Source: Marinobacter pelagius (lineage in GTDB: Bacteria; Pseudomonadota; Gammaproteobacteria; Pseudomonadales; Oleiphilaceae). From it: a DNA stretch of 64,000 bases. The position numbers and the translations under genes are program-made. The notes under the pieces are model-generated. The model saw only the letters and a program-made list of their open reading frames with translations, searched no databases and was not told where the DNA came from. This document shows positions 8,225 through 16,821 of the stretch, in pieces (the first letter of the stretch is position 1; each line of letters starts with the position of its first letter). The stretch is from the NCBI RefSeq assembly GCF_900114925.1, contig NZ_FOUR01000003.1, positions 248,001 through 312,000 of the forward strand, read 5' to 3'.

Positions 8225-9010
8225 ATGTCCGCTGATCCCAGTATTATCTGGTTGGGAAGCATTTCCAGCCTGTTAGCAGGCCTGGCCACGGGTGTTGGCG
8301 CTCTGGCGATCTTCCTGGTGCGCACGATCACCCACAAGCTCCAGGATGGCATGCTCGCTGCGGCTGCGGGGGTTATGCTGGCAGCCTCCTTCTTCTCACT
8401 TCTGCTCCCGGGGCTCGAATACGGCGAGACCATCACCGGCCATACCTGGCTGGCCGCGCTGATCGTGATCTTCGGCGTTCTCTCCGGAGCAGCCGCCCTG
8501 CTCTATGTGCACCAGAAACTCCCGCACCAGCACTTCGAGCTCGGGCGCGAGGGCTCGGACGCCTCCTACATCCGGGGAATCTGGCTGTTCACCATCGCCA
8601 TTACCCTGCACAACTTTCCGGAGGGCATGGCGGTTGGCGTCGGGTTTGCCGGCGGCGATGTCCGGAACGGGTATGTCCTGGCGATGGGCATCGGACTTCA
8701 GAACATACCGGAGGGTCTGGCTGTCGCCTTTTCCCTGTTGGCTATAGACTATTCCCGCCTGAAGGCCTTCACCATTGCCCTCCTGACCGGGCTGGCCGAG
8801 CCAATCGGCGGTGTGTTTGGGGCCACCCTGGTGTGGCTGGCCGAGCCACTCATGCCCTGGACACTGGGTTTTGCCGCGGGCGCCATGCTGTTCATCATCA
8901 GCAACGAAATCATTCCGGAAACCCATCACCGGCAGTGGAAAATCATGTCCACCTTCTGCCTGCTGGCAGGGTTCGTTGTCATGATGTTCCTGGATGCCAC
9001 CCTCGGCTAA
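8225..9010 (+). CDS. ZIP-family divalent metal transporter (GufA-like)
   Basis: The 261-residue inner-membrane protein has about eight transmembrane segments. The metal-binding helices IV and V are visible as LHNFPEGMAVG and QNIPEGLAVA, the H/Q pairing found in the GufA branch, and NEIIPETHH is typical of helix VI-VII. A histidine pair lies in the cytoplasmic loop (HQKLPHQHFELG). It should bring Zn2+ or a similar ion into the cytoplasm. The ATG at 8225 has AGGAG upstream. It is divergent from the dehalogenase. No metal-responsive operator is recognised in front of it. Confidence 0.9.
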   Translation: MSADPSIIWLGSISSLLAGLATGVGALAIFLVRTITHKLQDGMLAAAAGVMLAASFFSLLLPGLEYGETITGHTWLAALIVIFGVLSGAAALLYVHQKLPHQHFELGREGSDASYIRGIWLFTIAITLHNFPEGMAVGVGFAGGDVRNGYVLAMGIGLQNIPEGLAVAFSLLAIDYSRLKAFTIALLTGLAEPIGGVFGATLVWLAEPLMPWTLGFAAGAMLFIISNEIIPETHHRQWKIMSTFCLLAGFVVMMFLDATLG

Positions 9011-9098
9011 TCCATTCGTCCAATTCAGGGTGTATCGGGCGGGAATTTGCGTTACAAAGAGCTATCTCAACACAATAAAAACAAACCGGTCAGACATC

Positions 9099-10766
9099 AT
9101 GAACGACAGAACCCGCTCGTCTTCCGGGCCATTCGACTACATCATCGTGGGCGCCGGCACCGCCGGCTGTCTGCTTGCCAACCGCCTGAGTGCCGACCCG
9201 AATAATCGGGTGTTGCTGATCGAAGCTGGCGGCCGGGACAATTACCACTGGATCCACATCCCGGTCGGCTACCTCTACTGCATCGATAACCCCCGCACCG
9301 ACTGGCGTTTCCGTACCGAACCGGATCCCGGCCTGAACGGCCGCTCGCTGATTTATCCCCGGGGCAAGACCCTGGGCGGGTGTTCCAGCATCAACGGCAT
9401 GCTCTACATCCGTGGCCAGGCCAGGGATTACAACCAGTGGGCCGAGATCACCGGCGAGGACGCCTGGCGCTGGGACAACTGCCTGCCCGACTTTATGCGC
9501 CACGAGGACCACTATCGCCTGGACGAGGGCGGCGATGCTGATCCGGAACACCACAGGTTCCACGGCCACGGTGGTGAATGGCGGGTCGAGCACCAGCGCT
9601 TGAAATGGCAGGTACTGGAAGACTTTGCCACCGCCTGCGTCGAGGCGGGCATTCCCCGCACCCGGGACTTCAACCGGGGTGACAATGAGGGGGTGGACTA
9701 CTTCGAGGTCAACCAGCGCTCTGGCTGGCGCTGGAATACCGCCAAGGCCTTCCTCCGGGAAGCCGAGAAGCGCCCCAACCTCACCCTCTGGCATTCCACC
9801 CACGTGTTGGGTCTGGAAACGGAATCCGGTGGCTCCGGGCCCCGCTGCACGGGAGTTCGTGTCGAGCGGCCCGGGACCGGTGAAGTGGTTGCCAGGGCAG
9901 AGCGGGAAGTCATCCTCTCCGCCGGGGCAATCGGCTCACCGCAACTGCTGCAGCTGTCGGGCATCGGCCCTGCGGATCTTCTGAAACAACACGGTATTGA
10001 TGTGGTCGCCGACCTGCCCGGCGTGGGCGAGAACCTGCAGGACCACCTGCAGATAAGGTCCGTGTACAAGGTCAAGGGCGCCACGACCCTGAACACCATG
10101 GCCAACTCCCTGATCGGCAAGGCCCGCATTGGCCTTGAGTACCTGCTCACTCGCTCCGGCCCCATGAGCATGGCGCCGTCCCAACTTTGCCTGTTCACCC
10201 GAAGCTCTGACGAGTACGAGCACGCCAATATCGAGTATCACGTCCAGCCCCTGAGCCTGGATGCCTTCGGCCAGCCGCTGCACAACTTCCCGGCCATCAC
10301 CGCCAGTGTCTGCAACCTGAATCCGACCAGTCGGGGTACCGTGCGCATTCGCAGCAACGACCCGAAACAGGCCCCGGCCATCGCCCCGAACTATCTCAGC
10401 ACACCCGAGGACCGCCGGGTCGCCGCGGACTCCCTGCGGGTGACCCGTCGTATTGCCGAACAACCGGCCTTCGCGCAATACCAGCCCGAGGAGTTCAAGC
10501 CCGGGCTGCAGTACCAGAGTGACGACGAACTGGCCAAACTGGCCGGGGATATCGGCACCACCATTTTCCATCCGGTGGGCACCACCCGCATGGGCCGGGC
10601 TGATGACGAGCTGGCGGTGGTGGACCCTCACCTGCAGGTGCGAGGCGTGGCAGGCCTGCGGGTGGTCGATGCCGGGGTGATGCCCACCATCACCAGCGGC
10701 AACACCAACTCGCCAACCCTGATGATTGCCGAGAAGGCTGCGCGCTGGATTCTGAACGGCGATTAG
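9099..10766 (+). CDS. GMC-family FAD oxidoreductase (choline/alcohol dehydrogenase-like)
   Basis: The 555-residue flavoenzyme opens with the FAD dinucleotide motif DYIIVGAGTAGCLLANRL, followed by the two GMC signatures (GGCSSINGMLYIRGQARDY and GAIGSPQLLQLSGIG). It ends with HPVGTTRMG and a C-terminal block containing the active-site histidine/asparagine (SGNTNSPTLM). It oxidises an alcohol to the aldehyde; similarity is shared among choline dehydrogenase, AlkJ-type alcohol dehydrogenases and polyethylene-glycol dehydrogenases, so the substrate is open. The start at 9099 is preferred: an in-frame ATG at 8994 would overlap the ZIP gene and put ~35 odd residues before the FAD motif. Confidence 0.9.
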   Translation: MNDRTRSSSGPFDYIIVGAGTAGCLLANRLSADPNNRVLLIEAGGRDNYHWIHIPVGYLYCIDNPRTDWRFRTEPDPGLNGRSLIYPRGKTLGGCSSINGMLYIRGQARDYNQWAEITGEDAWRWDNCLPDFMRHEDHYRLDEGGDADPEHHRFHGHGGEWRVEHQRLKWQVLEDFATACVEAGIPRTRDFNRGDNEGVDYFEVNQRSGWRWNTAKAFLREAEKRPNLTLWHSTHVLGLETESGGSGPRCTGVRVERPGTGEVVARAEREVILSAGAIGSPQLLQLSGIGPADLLKQHGIDVVADLPGVGENLQDHLQIRSVYKVKGATTLNTMANSLIGKARIGLEYLLTRSGPMSMAPSQLCLFTRSSDEYEHANIEYHVQPLSLDAFGQPLHNFPAITASVCNLNPTSRGTVRIRSNDPKQAPAIAPNYLSTPEDRRVAADSLRVTRRIAEQPAFAQYQPEEFKPGLQYQSDDELAKLAGDIGTTIFHPVGTTRMGRADDELAVVDPHLQVRGVAGLRVVDAGVMPTITSGNTNSPTLMIAEKAARWILNGD

Positions 10767-10856
10767 CAGCTGAATTGATTGCAGTTTCCAGGTTTTTTGA
10801 TGGGAACGGGCTGCTAGAATTGGCAGTCCGTTTTACTTGCAAAGGACTGATCCGCA

Positions 10857-11477
10857 ATGACCCTTGCCACCTGGCTCACCGTTGTCACCATCTGCATTCT
10901 TGGCGCCATGTCCCCCGGCCCGTCGCTGGCACTGGTGCTCAAACAGACCCTGACCGGTGGCCGGCGTAACGGTGTCATTACCGCCCTGTCCCACGGTGTC
11001 GGGGTGGGAATCTACGCCTTCCTGAGTATTCTCGGGCTGGCGGCCATCATTACCGCCTCCCCCACCGCCTTCTCGATTCTGCAATGGGGCGGCGCAGGTT
11101 ACCTGGCCTGGCTCGGCGTCAAAGGCCTGATGGCAAAACGGCAGGAAAACGAGGAGTTGCCCGATGCACCGACCACCAAAAGCGCGGCCCGGGACGGCTT
11201 CCTGATTGCCTTCTTCAATCCAAAAATCGCTGTCTTCTTCCTGGCCCTGTTCAGCCAGGTGGTCGGCACCGACACCAGTCTGCTTGCGAAATTCGGCTAT
11301 GCCGCCACAGCACTGATCATTGACACCAGCTGGTACCTGATCGTGGCCTGGCTGTTCTCCAACCCTCGCTGGCTGGATGCACTCCGGCAGCGGGCGGTCT
11401 GGTTCGAGCGGGTTTTCGGTGCAGTCCTGATCGGACTGGCCGGTCGCCTGGTGGTGGGAATCCTCAACGGGAAATAA
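10857..11477 (+). CDS. LysE-family amino-acid/metabolite exporter
   Basis: The 206-residue inner-membrane protein has about six hydrophobic segments and the LysE/RhtB signature GAMSPGPSLALVLKQTLTGG near its start. A second conserved block reads FLIAFFNPKIAVFFLALFSQ. Members export amino acids or homoserine lactones; the substrate cannot be told. AAAGGA precedes the ATG. It converges with the SDR gene, five bases away, with no clear terminator between them. Confidence 0.9.
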   Translation: MTLATWLTVVTICILGAMSPGPSLALVLKQTLTGGRRNGVITALSHGVGVGIYAFLSILGLAAIITASPTAFSILQWGGAGYLAWLGVKGLMAKRQENEELPDAPTTKSAARDGFLIAFFNPKIAVFFLALFSQVVGTDTSLLAKFGYAATALIIDTSWYLIVAWLFSNPRWLDALRQRAVWFERVFGAVLIGLAGRLVVGILNGK

Positions 11478-11482
11478 GCCGG

Positions 11483-12154
11483 TCAACCGGCGAGTGCGAC
11501 AATGTCCGGGTATTCCCGGATCTGAACCACACGCTCAGCCGGTTCCGCCGACGATATCCCGCACACTTCGTTCACCATTGCCTCCGCCACGGTCTCGGCC
11601 TTGATCGCCCGGTACTTGTCGAGGGGACCGATCAGCACCCGGTTCACCAGTGGCATGGCCATCTGGCCCAGTTCTTCGCCACCCCGGTGTTCCTGGCGGT
11701 CACCCAGCAGCAGGCTGGGGTGGTAGATGGAGAGGTAGGGAAAGTCCAGCGCGCGGACCGCATCTTCCAGCTCCCCTTTTACGCGGTTATAGAAAATGGT
11801 GGATGAGGAGGAAGCGCCGATGGCGGACATCAGGATCAGCGAGTTCACCCCGCACTCTCGCGCCAGTTTCGCTGCGGCCAAGGCATAACCGTAATCCACT
11901 TTCCGTAAATTGTCCTGGGAACCGGCTTTCTTGATGGTGGTTCCGAGGCAGCAGATCAGGGCATCCACGGCAAAGATATCGGCATGGGCGGTGAGATCAT
12001 CAAAGTCCACCACATGCTGGTCCAGCTTCGGATGTTCCAGTGACATCGGTTTGCGCACCGGCACCACCACTTTGCTGATCGCTTCCCGGGCCAGCAACTG
12101 CTGTACCACCAGATGGCCGGTCAACCCGGTCGCCCCCAGCACCATCACGTTCAT
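11483..12154 (-). CDS. NAD(P)-binding atypical SDR oxidoreductase
   Basis: The 223-residue cytoplasmic protein starts with a nucleotide-binding motif MVLGATGLTGHLVVQQLL and has the mid-domain IYHPSLLLG expected of the atypical SDR group that includes TIP30/HTATIP2-like proteins. The YNRVKGELE segment provides the Tyr-x3-Lys arrangement. The reaction is unknown. The start at 12154 follows GGGAG by ~10 bases; an upstream in-frame ATG at 12190 adds 12 unrelated residues. A minus-strand terminator lies just upstream at 12219-12242. Confidence 0.83.
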   Translation of the reverse strand: MNVMVLGATGLTGHLVVQQLLAREAISKVVVPVRKPMSLEHPKLDQHVVDFDDLTAHADIFAVDALICCLGTTIKKAGSQDNLRKVDYGYALAAAKLARECGVNSLILMSAIGASSSSTIFYNRVKGELEDAVRALDFPYLSIYHPSLLLGDRQEHRGGEELGQMAMPLVNRVLIGPLDKYRAIKAETVAEAMVNEVCGISSAEPAERVVQIREYPDIVALAG

Positions 12155-12218
12155 ACCGCATTTCTCCCTGATCTTGTTTTTGGAATGCACGCTTTGAGTC
12201 TATCAGTCGGACGCATAT

Positions 12219-12242
12219 AAAAAAGCACCGGGCAAAGCCCGG
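12219..12242 (-). terminator. Rho-independent terminator reading leftwards
   Basis: On the minus strand CCGGGC-TTT-GCCCGG is followed, after TGC, by six T residues. No intact minus-strand gene ends upstream of it before 13.8 kb, so it is either an orphan left by a deletion or an insulator in front of the SDR gene. Confidence 0.75.
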
Positions 12243-12393
12243 CAGGAACGTCTGCCCAAGGGCATTGATGTGCGCATCACGCACGACCGCCCGGCGCTAC
12301 CTGGAATACCTGGTCGGCACCGGAGAGCTGAGCGCCGAGGTGAGCTATGGTAATGTAGGACGACCAGAGCGGCGATACTGTCTGAAAACCTAG
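12243..12393 (+). pseudogene. Remnant of a CitB/DcuR-type response regulator C-terminus
   Basis: Two reading frames together spell pieces of the C-terminal region of DcuR/CitB-family response regulators. The first frame gives QERLPKGIDVRI (12243 onward). The second gives SRTTARRYLEYLVGTGEL (from about 12275) and then NVGRPERRYCLKT before the stop at 12391-12393. In intact proteins RLPKGID is separated from the SR-TARRYLEYL helix-turn-helix by some 30 residues, so there is an internal deletion as well as a frameshift. No receiver domain or start remains upstream. It abuts the orphan terminator and is followed by the M48 gene 32 bp later. The family call rests on remembered family sequence. Confidence 0.72.
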
Positions 12394-12425
12394 CTGCCCT
12401 TTTTGCCGTTATCAGGACACACACC

Positions 12426-13217
12426 TTGAGACCACTGATCCTCGGCCTTCTCGCCCTTTTCCTGCTCACCGGCTGTCAGGAATCCCCGACCGGCCGCAAC
12501 CAGCTTGCCCTCGTGCCTGATGCGGTCATGGCCGACATCGGCCAACAGAGCTTTGCCCAGATGAAAGAGCAGAATCCGGTGCAGGAAGACCCGAGGGTCA
12601 ACCGCCTGGTGCAGTGCATCGCCGGCAAACTGGTGCGGGCAGCCGCCATCCAGTACCCGGCAGCACCCATGCCGGAAAGCTGGGAAGTGGTGGTATTCCG
12701 TAATGACACACCGAATGCCTTCGCCCTGCCCGGCGGCAAGATCGGTGTTCATACCGGCCTGGTCCGGGTAGCAGAGACCCCGGCGCAACTGGCCACGGTC
12801 ATCGGCCACGAAGTGGCCCACGTGCTCGCCGACCACGGTAATGAACGATTGACCCAGGAACTGGGCCTGAAGGCTTCCCTGTTTCTCGTGGGACTGTTCA
12901 CCGAAAGCGAAATTGCGGAGGACCAGCTCCAGAATGCCCTGGGCATTGGCGCCCAGCTGGGTATCACCCTGCCCTTCAGTCGAGCCCACGAATCGGAGGC
13001 AGATCTGATGGGGCTGGCCATCATGGCCCGGGCAGGTTTCAATCCGGAACAAAGCGTGGAACTCTGGCGCAACATGGCCCGGGCCTCCGGCGAACAACCG
13101 CTGGAATTTCTCTCAACCCATCCCAACCATGACACCCGCATTGGCGATCTGAGCGCCCACATGGAATCGGCAAATCAGCTTTTCCGGGCGGCAGTGCCAG
13201 CAGACTGCAACCTGTGA
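12426..13217 (+). CDS. M48-family metallopeptidase lipoprotein (LoiP/YcaL-like)
   Basis: The 263-residue protein has a lipoprotein signal with lipobox LLTGC (Cys17), then a single M48 domain with the zinc motif H128-E129-VA-H132 (IGHEVAHVLADHGNERL) and the downstream acidic ligand region RAHESEADLMGL. The arrangement matches small periplasmic proteases such as E. coli LoiP and YcaL, which act on outer-membrane proteins. The C-terminus ends FLSTHPNHDTRIGDL, usual for the family. The start may be TTG at 12426 or GTG-like; no ATG fits before the signal peptide and the ribosome-binding site is weak (GGACAC). Confidence 0.87.
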   Translation: MRPLILGLLALFLLTGCQESPTGRNQLALVPDAVMADIGQQSFAQMKEQNPVQEDPRVNRLVQCIAGKLVRAAAIQYPAAPMPESWEVVVFRNDTPNAFALPGGKIGVHTGLVRVAETPAQLATVIGHEVAHVLADHGNERLTQELGLKASLFLVGLFTESEIAEDQLQNALGIGAQLGITLPFSRAHESEADLMGLAIMARAGFNPEQSVELWRNMARASGEQPLEFLSTHPNHDTRIGDLSAHMESANQLFRAAVPADCNL

Positions 13218-13307
13218 AAACGATTTCTCCTACCTGACCATTCTTGACTATGATCAATTAGTGAACAGCCAGCGTAATTTCCAAAGTGAAATGGCGAGGC
13301 ATCAGGC

Positions 13308-13820
13308 ATGGTGGAAAAACTGGATCATCCCGGCGGCACCCGGTTGTTACTGACCCCCAATCGCTCGTTGAGCTGGAAGGGCAACGTCCGGATCTGGATC
13401 GGACTGGTTATGCTCTCGGCGATCATCGGAATCGGCTGGGCGTTCGCAGGCGCCTGGATCATCCTGCCGTTTGCTGGACTGGAACTCATTGCCGTGGCTG
13501 CCGGCATCTATCTCACATCCCGCGATTGCCAGCGCAAGGAAGTCCTGACCATGGAGGGAGACGAGATCCTGCTGGAAAAAGGCCGGAAACAGAAAAACGC
13601 CCAGTGGAGCCTTCCGCGACCCTATACGCGTCTGCAGCTTAATGAGCCCGTCCACCCCTTTGCACCGGCCAAGCTCTTCCTGAGCCACCGAAACGATCGG
13701 GTATCCCTGGGTGGTTTTCTGAACGTGGAGGATACGGAAAGGCTGGTCGAAACCCTTGAGTCCCTCGGCTTTGTTCCGGAACGAAAACAGCCCGATCCGG
13801 AAATCGGGCTGTGGTTCTGA
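13308..13820 (+). CDS. DUF2244 membrane protein
   Basis: The 170-residue protein has two central hydrophobic helices (~28-68), flanked by a short N-terminal strand region (GGTRLLLTPNRSLSW) and a C-terminal soluble part ending FLNVEDTERLVETLESLGF. This is the layout of DUF2244. The function is unknown; relatives often lie near cytochrome oxidase genes, but none is here. The last codons overlap the stem of the terminator that serves the convergent hydrolase gene. Confidence 0.82.
   Translation: MVEKLDHPGGTRLLLTPNRSLSWKGNVRIWIGLVMLSAIIGIGWAFAGAWIILPFAGLELIAVAAGIYLTSRDCQRKEVLTMEGDEILLEKGRKQKNAQWSLPRPYTRLQLNEPVHPFAPAKLFLSHRNDRVSLGGFLNVEDTERLVETLESLGFVPERKQPDPEIGLWF
13784..13811 (-). terminator. 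Terminator of the alpha/beta hydrolase gene, inside the end of the DUF2244 gene
   Basis: A perfect 9-bp stem (CAGCCCGAT/ATCGGGCTG, 6-base loop) is followed on the minus strand by TTTT. It begins 12 bp past the stop of the minus-strand hydrolase and lies within the coding 3' end of the opposing gene. Confidence 0.7.
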
Positions 13821-13823
13821 ACA

Positions 13824-14726
13824 TCATTCAACCCCGGACAACCGGTCATATACCCGCTCGATCACCTGTGGATGCCAGAGTAGCCGATAATGGCCGAGTC
13901 CCCGGGTGCGGAATATCTGCGCATTCGGCCACTTGCCAAAGACGATTTCGCTCTGACCGACCGGTATCTGCTGATCGTCCCGATCCACAAAAATGAGCGC
14001 ACGGCCGGGCAGCTCCGGTGCCAGCGCATCGAACGAGAATTGCTCCCAGACAGATTCACCAAACCGTTGTTCCATACGCCCACGTTGTAATGCGATCAGT
14101 TCCGGCGAGAGGCCCAGCGTCCGACCGAATCCTTCAACCACCGAATCAAGGCCCCTCGGCGGCGCCAGTAGAAAAATGTGCTCGGCCTGAACGCCATCCG
14201 CCATGGCCCGCGCCAGGGCGAGACTTCCAATGGAGTGGGCGACGACGGCCTTGAGAGGGCCGAAGCTCTGGGCAACACGATGGACCGCCTCCGACATTTC
14301 AAACAGGTCGGTACGTAGCCCCTGCGCCCGCCCGTGGCCGGGTGCATCGAAGGTGACAACGCGATAGCCAGCTTTGACCAGAGGTCCCACGAACCCGCCG
14401 AACTGGATTCCCGCTCCGGACCAGCCGTGGATCATCAGGACCATCGGCCCGAATCCCCAGCTGTACACCGGAATGGTCTGATGTCCGACCCGAAGCTGGG
14501 TATAGCCCTCGGCCTCCTCATATAAAGACTCATAACGATTCGGTGCCGGCAGACGGTTGGGGGTAAAGAAAAGGTGTTCGACTGCGTTCCCGGCGAGCGC
14601 TGGTGAAACCCGGTGCAACCAGTTCATACCCTTGCCCAGCAGGGCAATTTTGCTGTTGGCAGGTGACATCACACGTCTGGTAACGCGGGTCGCATTTCGG
14701 GTACTGATACGAGAGTGAATGGTCAT
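13824..14726 (-). CDS. Alpha/beta hydrolase (lysophospholipase-like)
   Basis: The 300-residue protein has an alpha/beta hydrolase core from about residue 85: oxyanion region MVLMIHGWSGAG, nucleophile elbow VAHSIGSLAL (serine) and a terminal histidine in GLGHYRLLWHP. Asp in FVDRDDQQIP completes the triad. About 80 residues precede the core, including a weakly hydrophobic piece. The substrate is unknown. AAGGAGG stands before the ATG. It is divergent from the GlxA-type regulator at 14847, which may control it. Confidence 0.85.
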   Translation of the reverse strand: MTIHSRISTRNATRVTRRVMSPANSKIALLGKGMNWLHRVSPALAGNAVEHLFFTPNRLPAPNRYESLYEEAEGYTQLRVGHQTIPVYSWGFGPMVLMIHGWSGAGIQFGGFVGPLVKAGYRVVTFDAPGHGRAQGLRTDLFEMSEAVHRVAQSFGPLKAVVAHSIGSLALARAMADGVQAEHIFLLAPPRGLDSVVEGFGRTLGLSPELIALQRGRMEQRFGESVWEQFSFDALAPELPGRALIFVDRDDQQIPVGQSEIVFGKWPNAQIFRTRGLGHYRLLWHPQVIERVYDRLSGVE

Positions 14727-14846
14727 GGCAAGTCCTCCTTACCCGGAGGACTGGGTGCCCTCCTTCATCACAAGTCCAGAGTAAGGCTTGCCACTGCAGG
14801 ATCGGAGTGTCATATTTGACACGTTAAGTGCGAAAAGGGCCACCTC

Positions 14847-15860
14847 ATGATCAAAGTTGCCGTCGTTGCTCTTCCCTACTGTCACGGAAGTGGCATTCTC
14901 GGGATTATGGATTTTTTCGCGGCCGCGAATTTCTGTGATCAGTCTCCGGGCAACGCATCAGGCCCGCGATTCGATTGCCAGATAGTGACGGTCGACGGTT
15001 CCCCGGTGACCACCTACAGCGGAGTCAGTATTGCCCCGACAACCACCTGTGACAGTTATCAGCCTGACCTGGTGATCGTCGGATCAGCAATGGAGGCGGT
15101 CCTCGGCGATCGTCGCATCGATCAGTCGCTGGCCCGATCAGCTCCCCTGCATGGGTGGCTCCAGGAGGCATTTCGGCGCGGTGCGACCGTTGCCAGCGTA
15201 TGCACCGGCAGCTTTGTTCTGGCTGAAGCAGGCCTTTTAAAGGAACAGGTAGCGACAACGCACTGGCGCGCCGCACCCGCATTCCGCCGCCGGTATCCGG
15301 AGATCCGGCTGGAAGCGGATCAGCTGCTGATCGACAACGGCCAGATCATCTGCGCCGGTGGTGCCACCTCCTTCATCGATCTTTGCCTCTACCTTGTGGA
15401 AAAGCTGGGCTCGCCCTCACTGGCCCTGGCTTGCAGCAAGCTGCTGATCATTGATGCCCGTCGTGCAGAGCAGACCCCCTACATGAGCTTTTACAGCAGC
15501 AAGGCACACCAGGACGAGGTGATTGAGCAGCTCCAGCACTGGCTGGAAGTGCATTATGCAGAGCCCCTGACCATAGACGAATTGGCGGACAAGGCAGGGT
15601 TGGGTGCCCGGACGTTCAAACGTCGGTTCAAGGAAGCCACCGGTGAAACGCCACTGCACTATGTCCAGCAGCTACGGGTGGAAGCCGCAAAACATCAGCT
15701 GGAGTCGACACAGAGGCAGACTGCCCGGATTATCTGGGACGTGGGGTATGAGGACGCAAGCTCCTTCCGGAGATTATTCAAGCGTACCGTGGGATGCACG
15801 ATGGAGCAGTATCGTCGGCGATTCAGCTATGTGACACCGCGGCTGGCCGCCCATCCATAG
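14847..15860 (+). CDS. GlxA-family AraC-type transcriptional regulator
   Basis: The 337-residue protein joins an N-terminal DJ-1/PfpI-like (class I amidotransferase fold) domain, with the ASVCTGSFVLAEAGLL nucleophile-elbow segment (Cys kept), to a C-terminal AraC double helix-turn-helix (~230-325, ending SSFRRLFKRTVGCTMEQYR). Regulators of this architecture respond to amines, amino acids or detoxification substrates. Divergence from the alpha/beta hydrolase gene, with ~120 bp between starts, makes that gene its likely target. A terminator follows at 15864. Confidence 0.9.
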   Translation: MIKVAVVALPYCHGSGILGIMDFFAAANFCDQSPGNASGPRFDCQIVTVDGSPVTTYSGVSIAPTTTCDSYQPDLVIVGSAMEAVLGDRRIDQSLARSAPLHGWLQEAFRRGATVASVCTGSFVLAEAGLLKEQVATTHWRAAPAFRRRYPEIRLEADQLLIDNGQIICAGGATSFIDLCLYLVEKLGSPSLALACSKLLIIDARRAEQTPYMSFYSSKAHQDEVIEQLQHWLEVHYAEPLTIDELADKAGLGARTFKRRFKEATGETPLHYVQQLRVEAAKHQLESTQRQTARIIWDVGYEDASSFRRLFKRTVGCTMEQYRRRFSYVTPRLAAHP

Positions 15861-15863
15861 GGA

Positions 15864-15894
15864 CCCGGTCCTCCAGGACCGGGCCCGGCGTTTT
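15864..15894 (+). terminator. Terminator after the GlxA-type regulator gene
   Basis: A 9-bp stem CCCGGTCCT/AGGACCGGG is followed by CCCGGCG and TTTT. It lies three bases past the stop codon and just before the convergent substrate-binding-protein gene. Confidence 0.65.
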
Positions 15895-15897
15895 AAC

Positions 15898-16680
15898 TCA
15901 TTGGTAACTGGCAACGATCGAATCAATCTCGCCCGCACTGCGAGCAGCATCAAGTGCGTTCTGGAGGTCTTGGACTACCTCCGGCGAGGTCTCCTTGCTC
16001 ACCGCCAGGTACATGGGCGTTTCCCGGAAAACCAGTACCGACTTCAGACCCTCGATGTCGTGCTCTTCCTTCGCCACCAGCGGGCCAACCAGACCATCGG
16101 TTACCCACAGATCGGCCTGGCCAAGCACCAGGCGCCGGGCATTCACATCCCCGGACTGGCCCATGACCACATTGAAGCCCTTGCTCACCAGATAATCCGA
16201 CATCACGTCACCCTTGTAGCCGGCGATGCGCAGGTCTTTGGCGTCTTCCAGAGTGGACAGGGTGATATCAGAATCCGGTGCCGCAAACAGGGTCCACTTG
16301 ATGGACGCCAATGGACCAACCCACTGGAACTGGTCTTCCCGCTCATCGGTGCGGGCCGTGCAGAACAGACCATGGTTCTCGCGGCCCTGAACCCAGTCGT
16401 AGGCGTAGCTCCAGACCCGCATCTTCATGACGTAGTCATAATCCACCCGCGCCATCATGGCTTTTACCATGTCAGTACAGATGCCGGTAATCTCGTCCTC
16501 GCTGTGGGCAAAGCCCTCACCGGATTTGGAGGCGTTGTAGGGAGGATAGTTCTCGGTAAAGATATACAGGCGCTCGGCCGCCAATGCTGATGATGCAGTG
16601 CCGGCCAACACCAGGGTCAACAGTGCAGACCTTGCAGCCCGGAACAGGGAGCCCATGGTGGATGCAGTCATGACGCGCAT
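15898..16680 (-). CDS. Periplasmic substrate-binding protein (SBP family 3-like)
   Basis: The 260-residue protein has a signal peptide of ~34 residues ending SSALAAE, then a type-II periplasmic-binding fold. It opens with LYIFTENYPPYNASKSGE and has the internal signature GICTDMVKAMMARV, as in polar amino-acid binding proteins. No ABC permease or ATPase gene is adjacent, so it may act alone or serve another system. AAGGAT precedes the ATG at 16680. Confidence 0.84.
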   Translation of the reverse strand: MRVMTASTMGSLFRAARSALLTLVLAGTASSALAAERLYIFTENYPPYNASKSGEGFAHSEDEITGICTDMVKAMMARVDYDYVMKMRVWSYAYDWVQGRENHGLFCTARTDEREDQFQWVGPLASIKWTLFAAPDSDITLSTLEDAKDLRIAGYKGDVMSDYLVSKGFNVVMGQSGDVNARRLVLGQADLWVTDGLVGPLVAKEEHDIEGLKSVLVFRETPMYLAVSKETSPEVVQDLQNALDAARSAGEIDSIVASYQ

Positions 16681-16821
16681 TCTTTTATCCTTCTCGGCGA
16701 TTCTCGTTGGATAGTGCGATAGGGGTGCGACTGGAGGTTTTAGCCAGTCGGTCTGGTAGTTTATGCCACTTGGGCCCTTATCATCGCGCTTTCGGCCCTG
16801 AAAGTCAGTGACAAAACGTAT

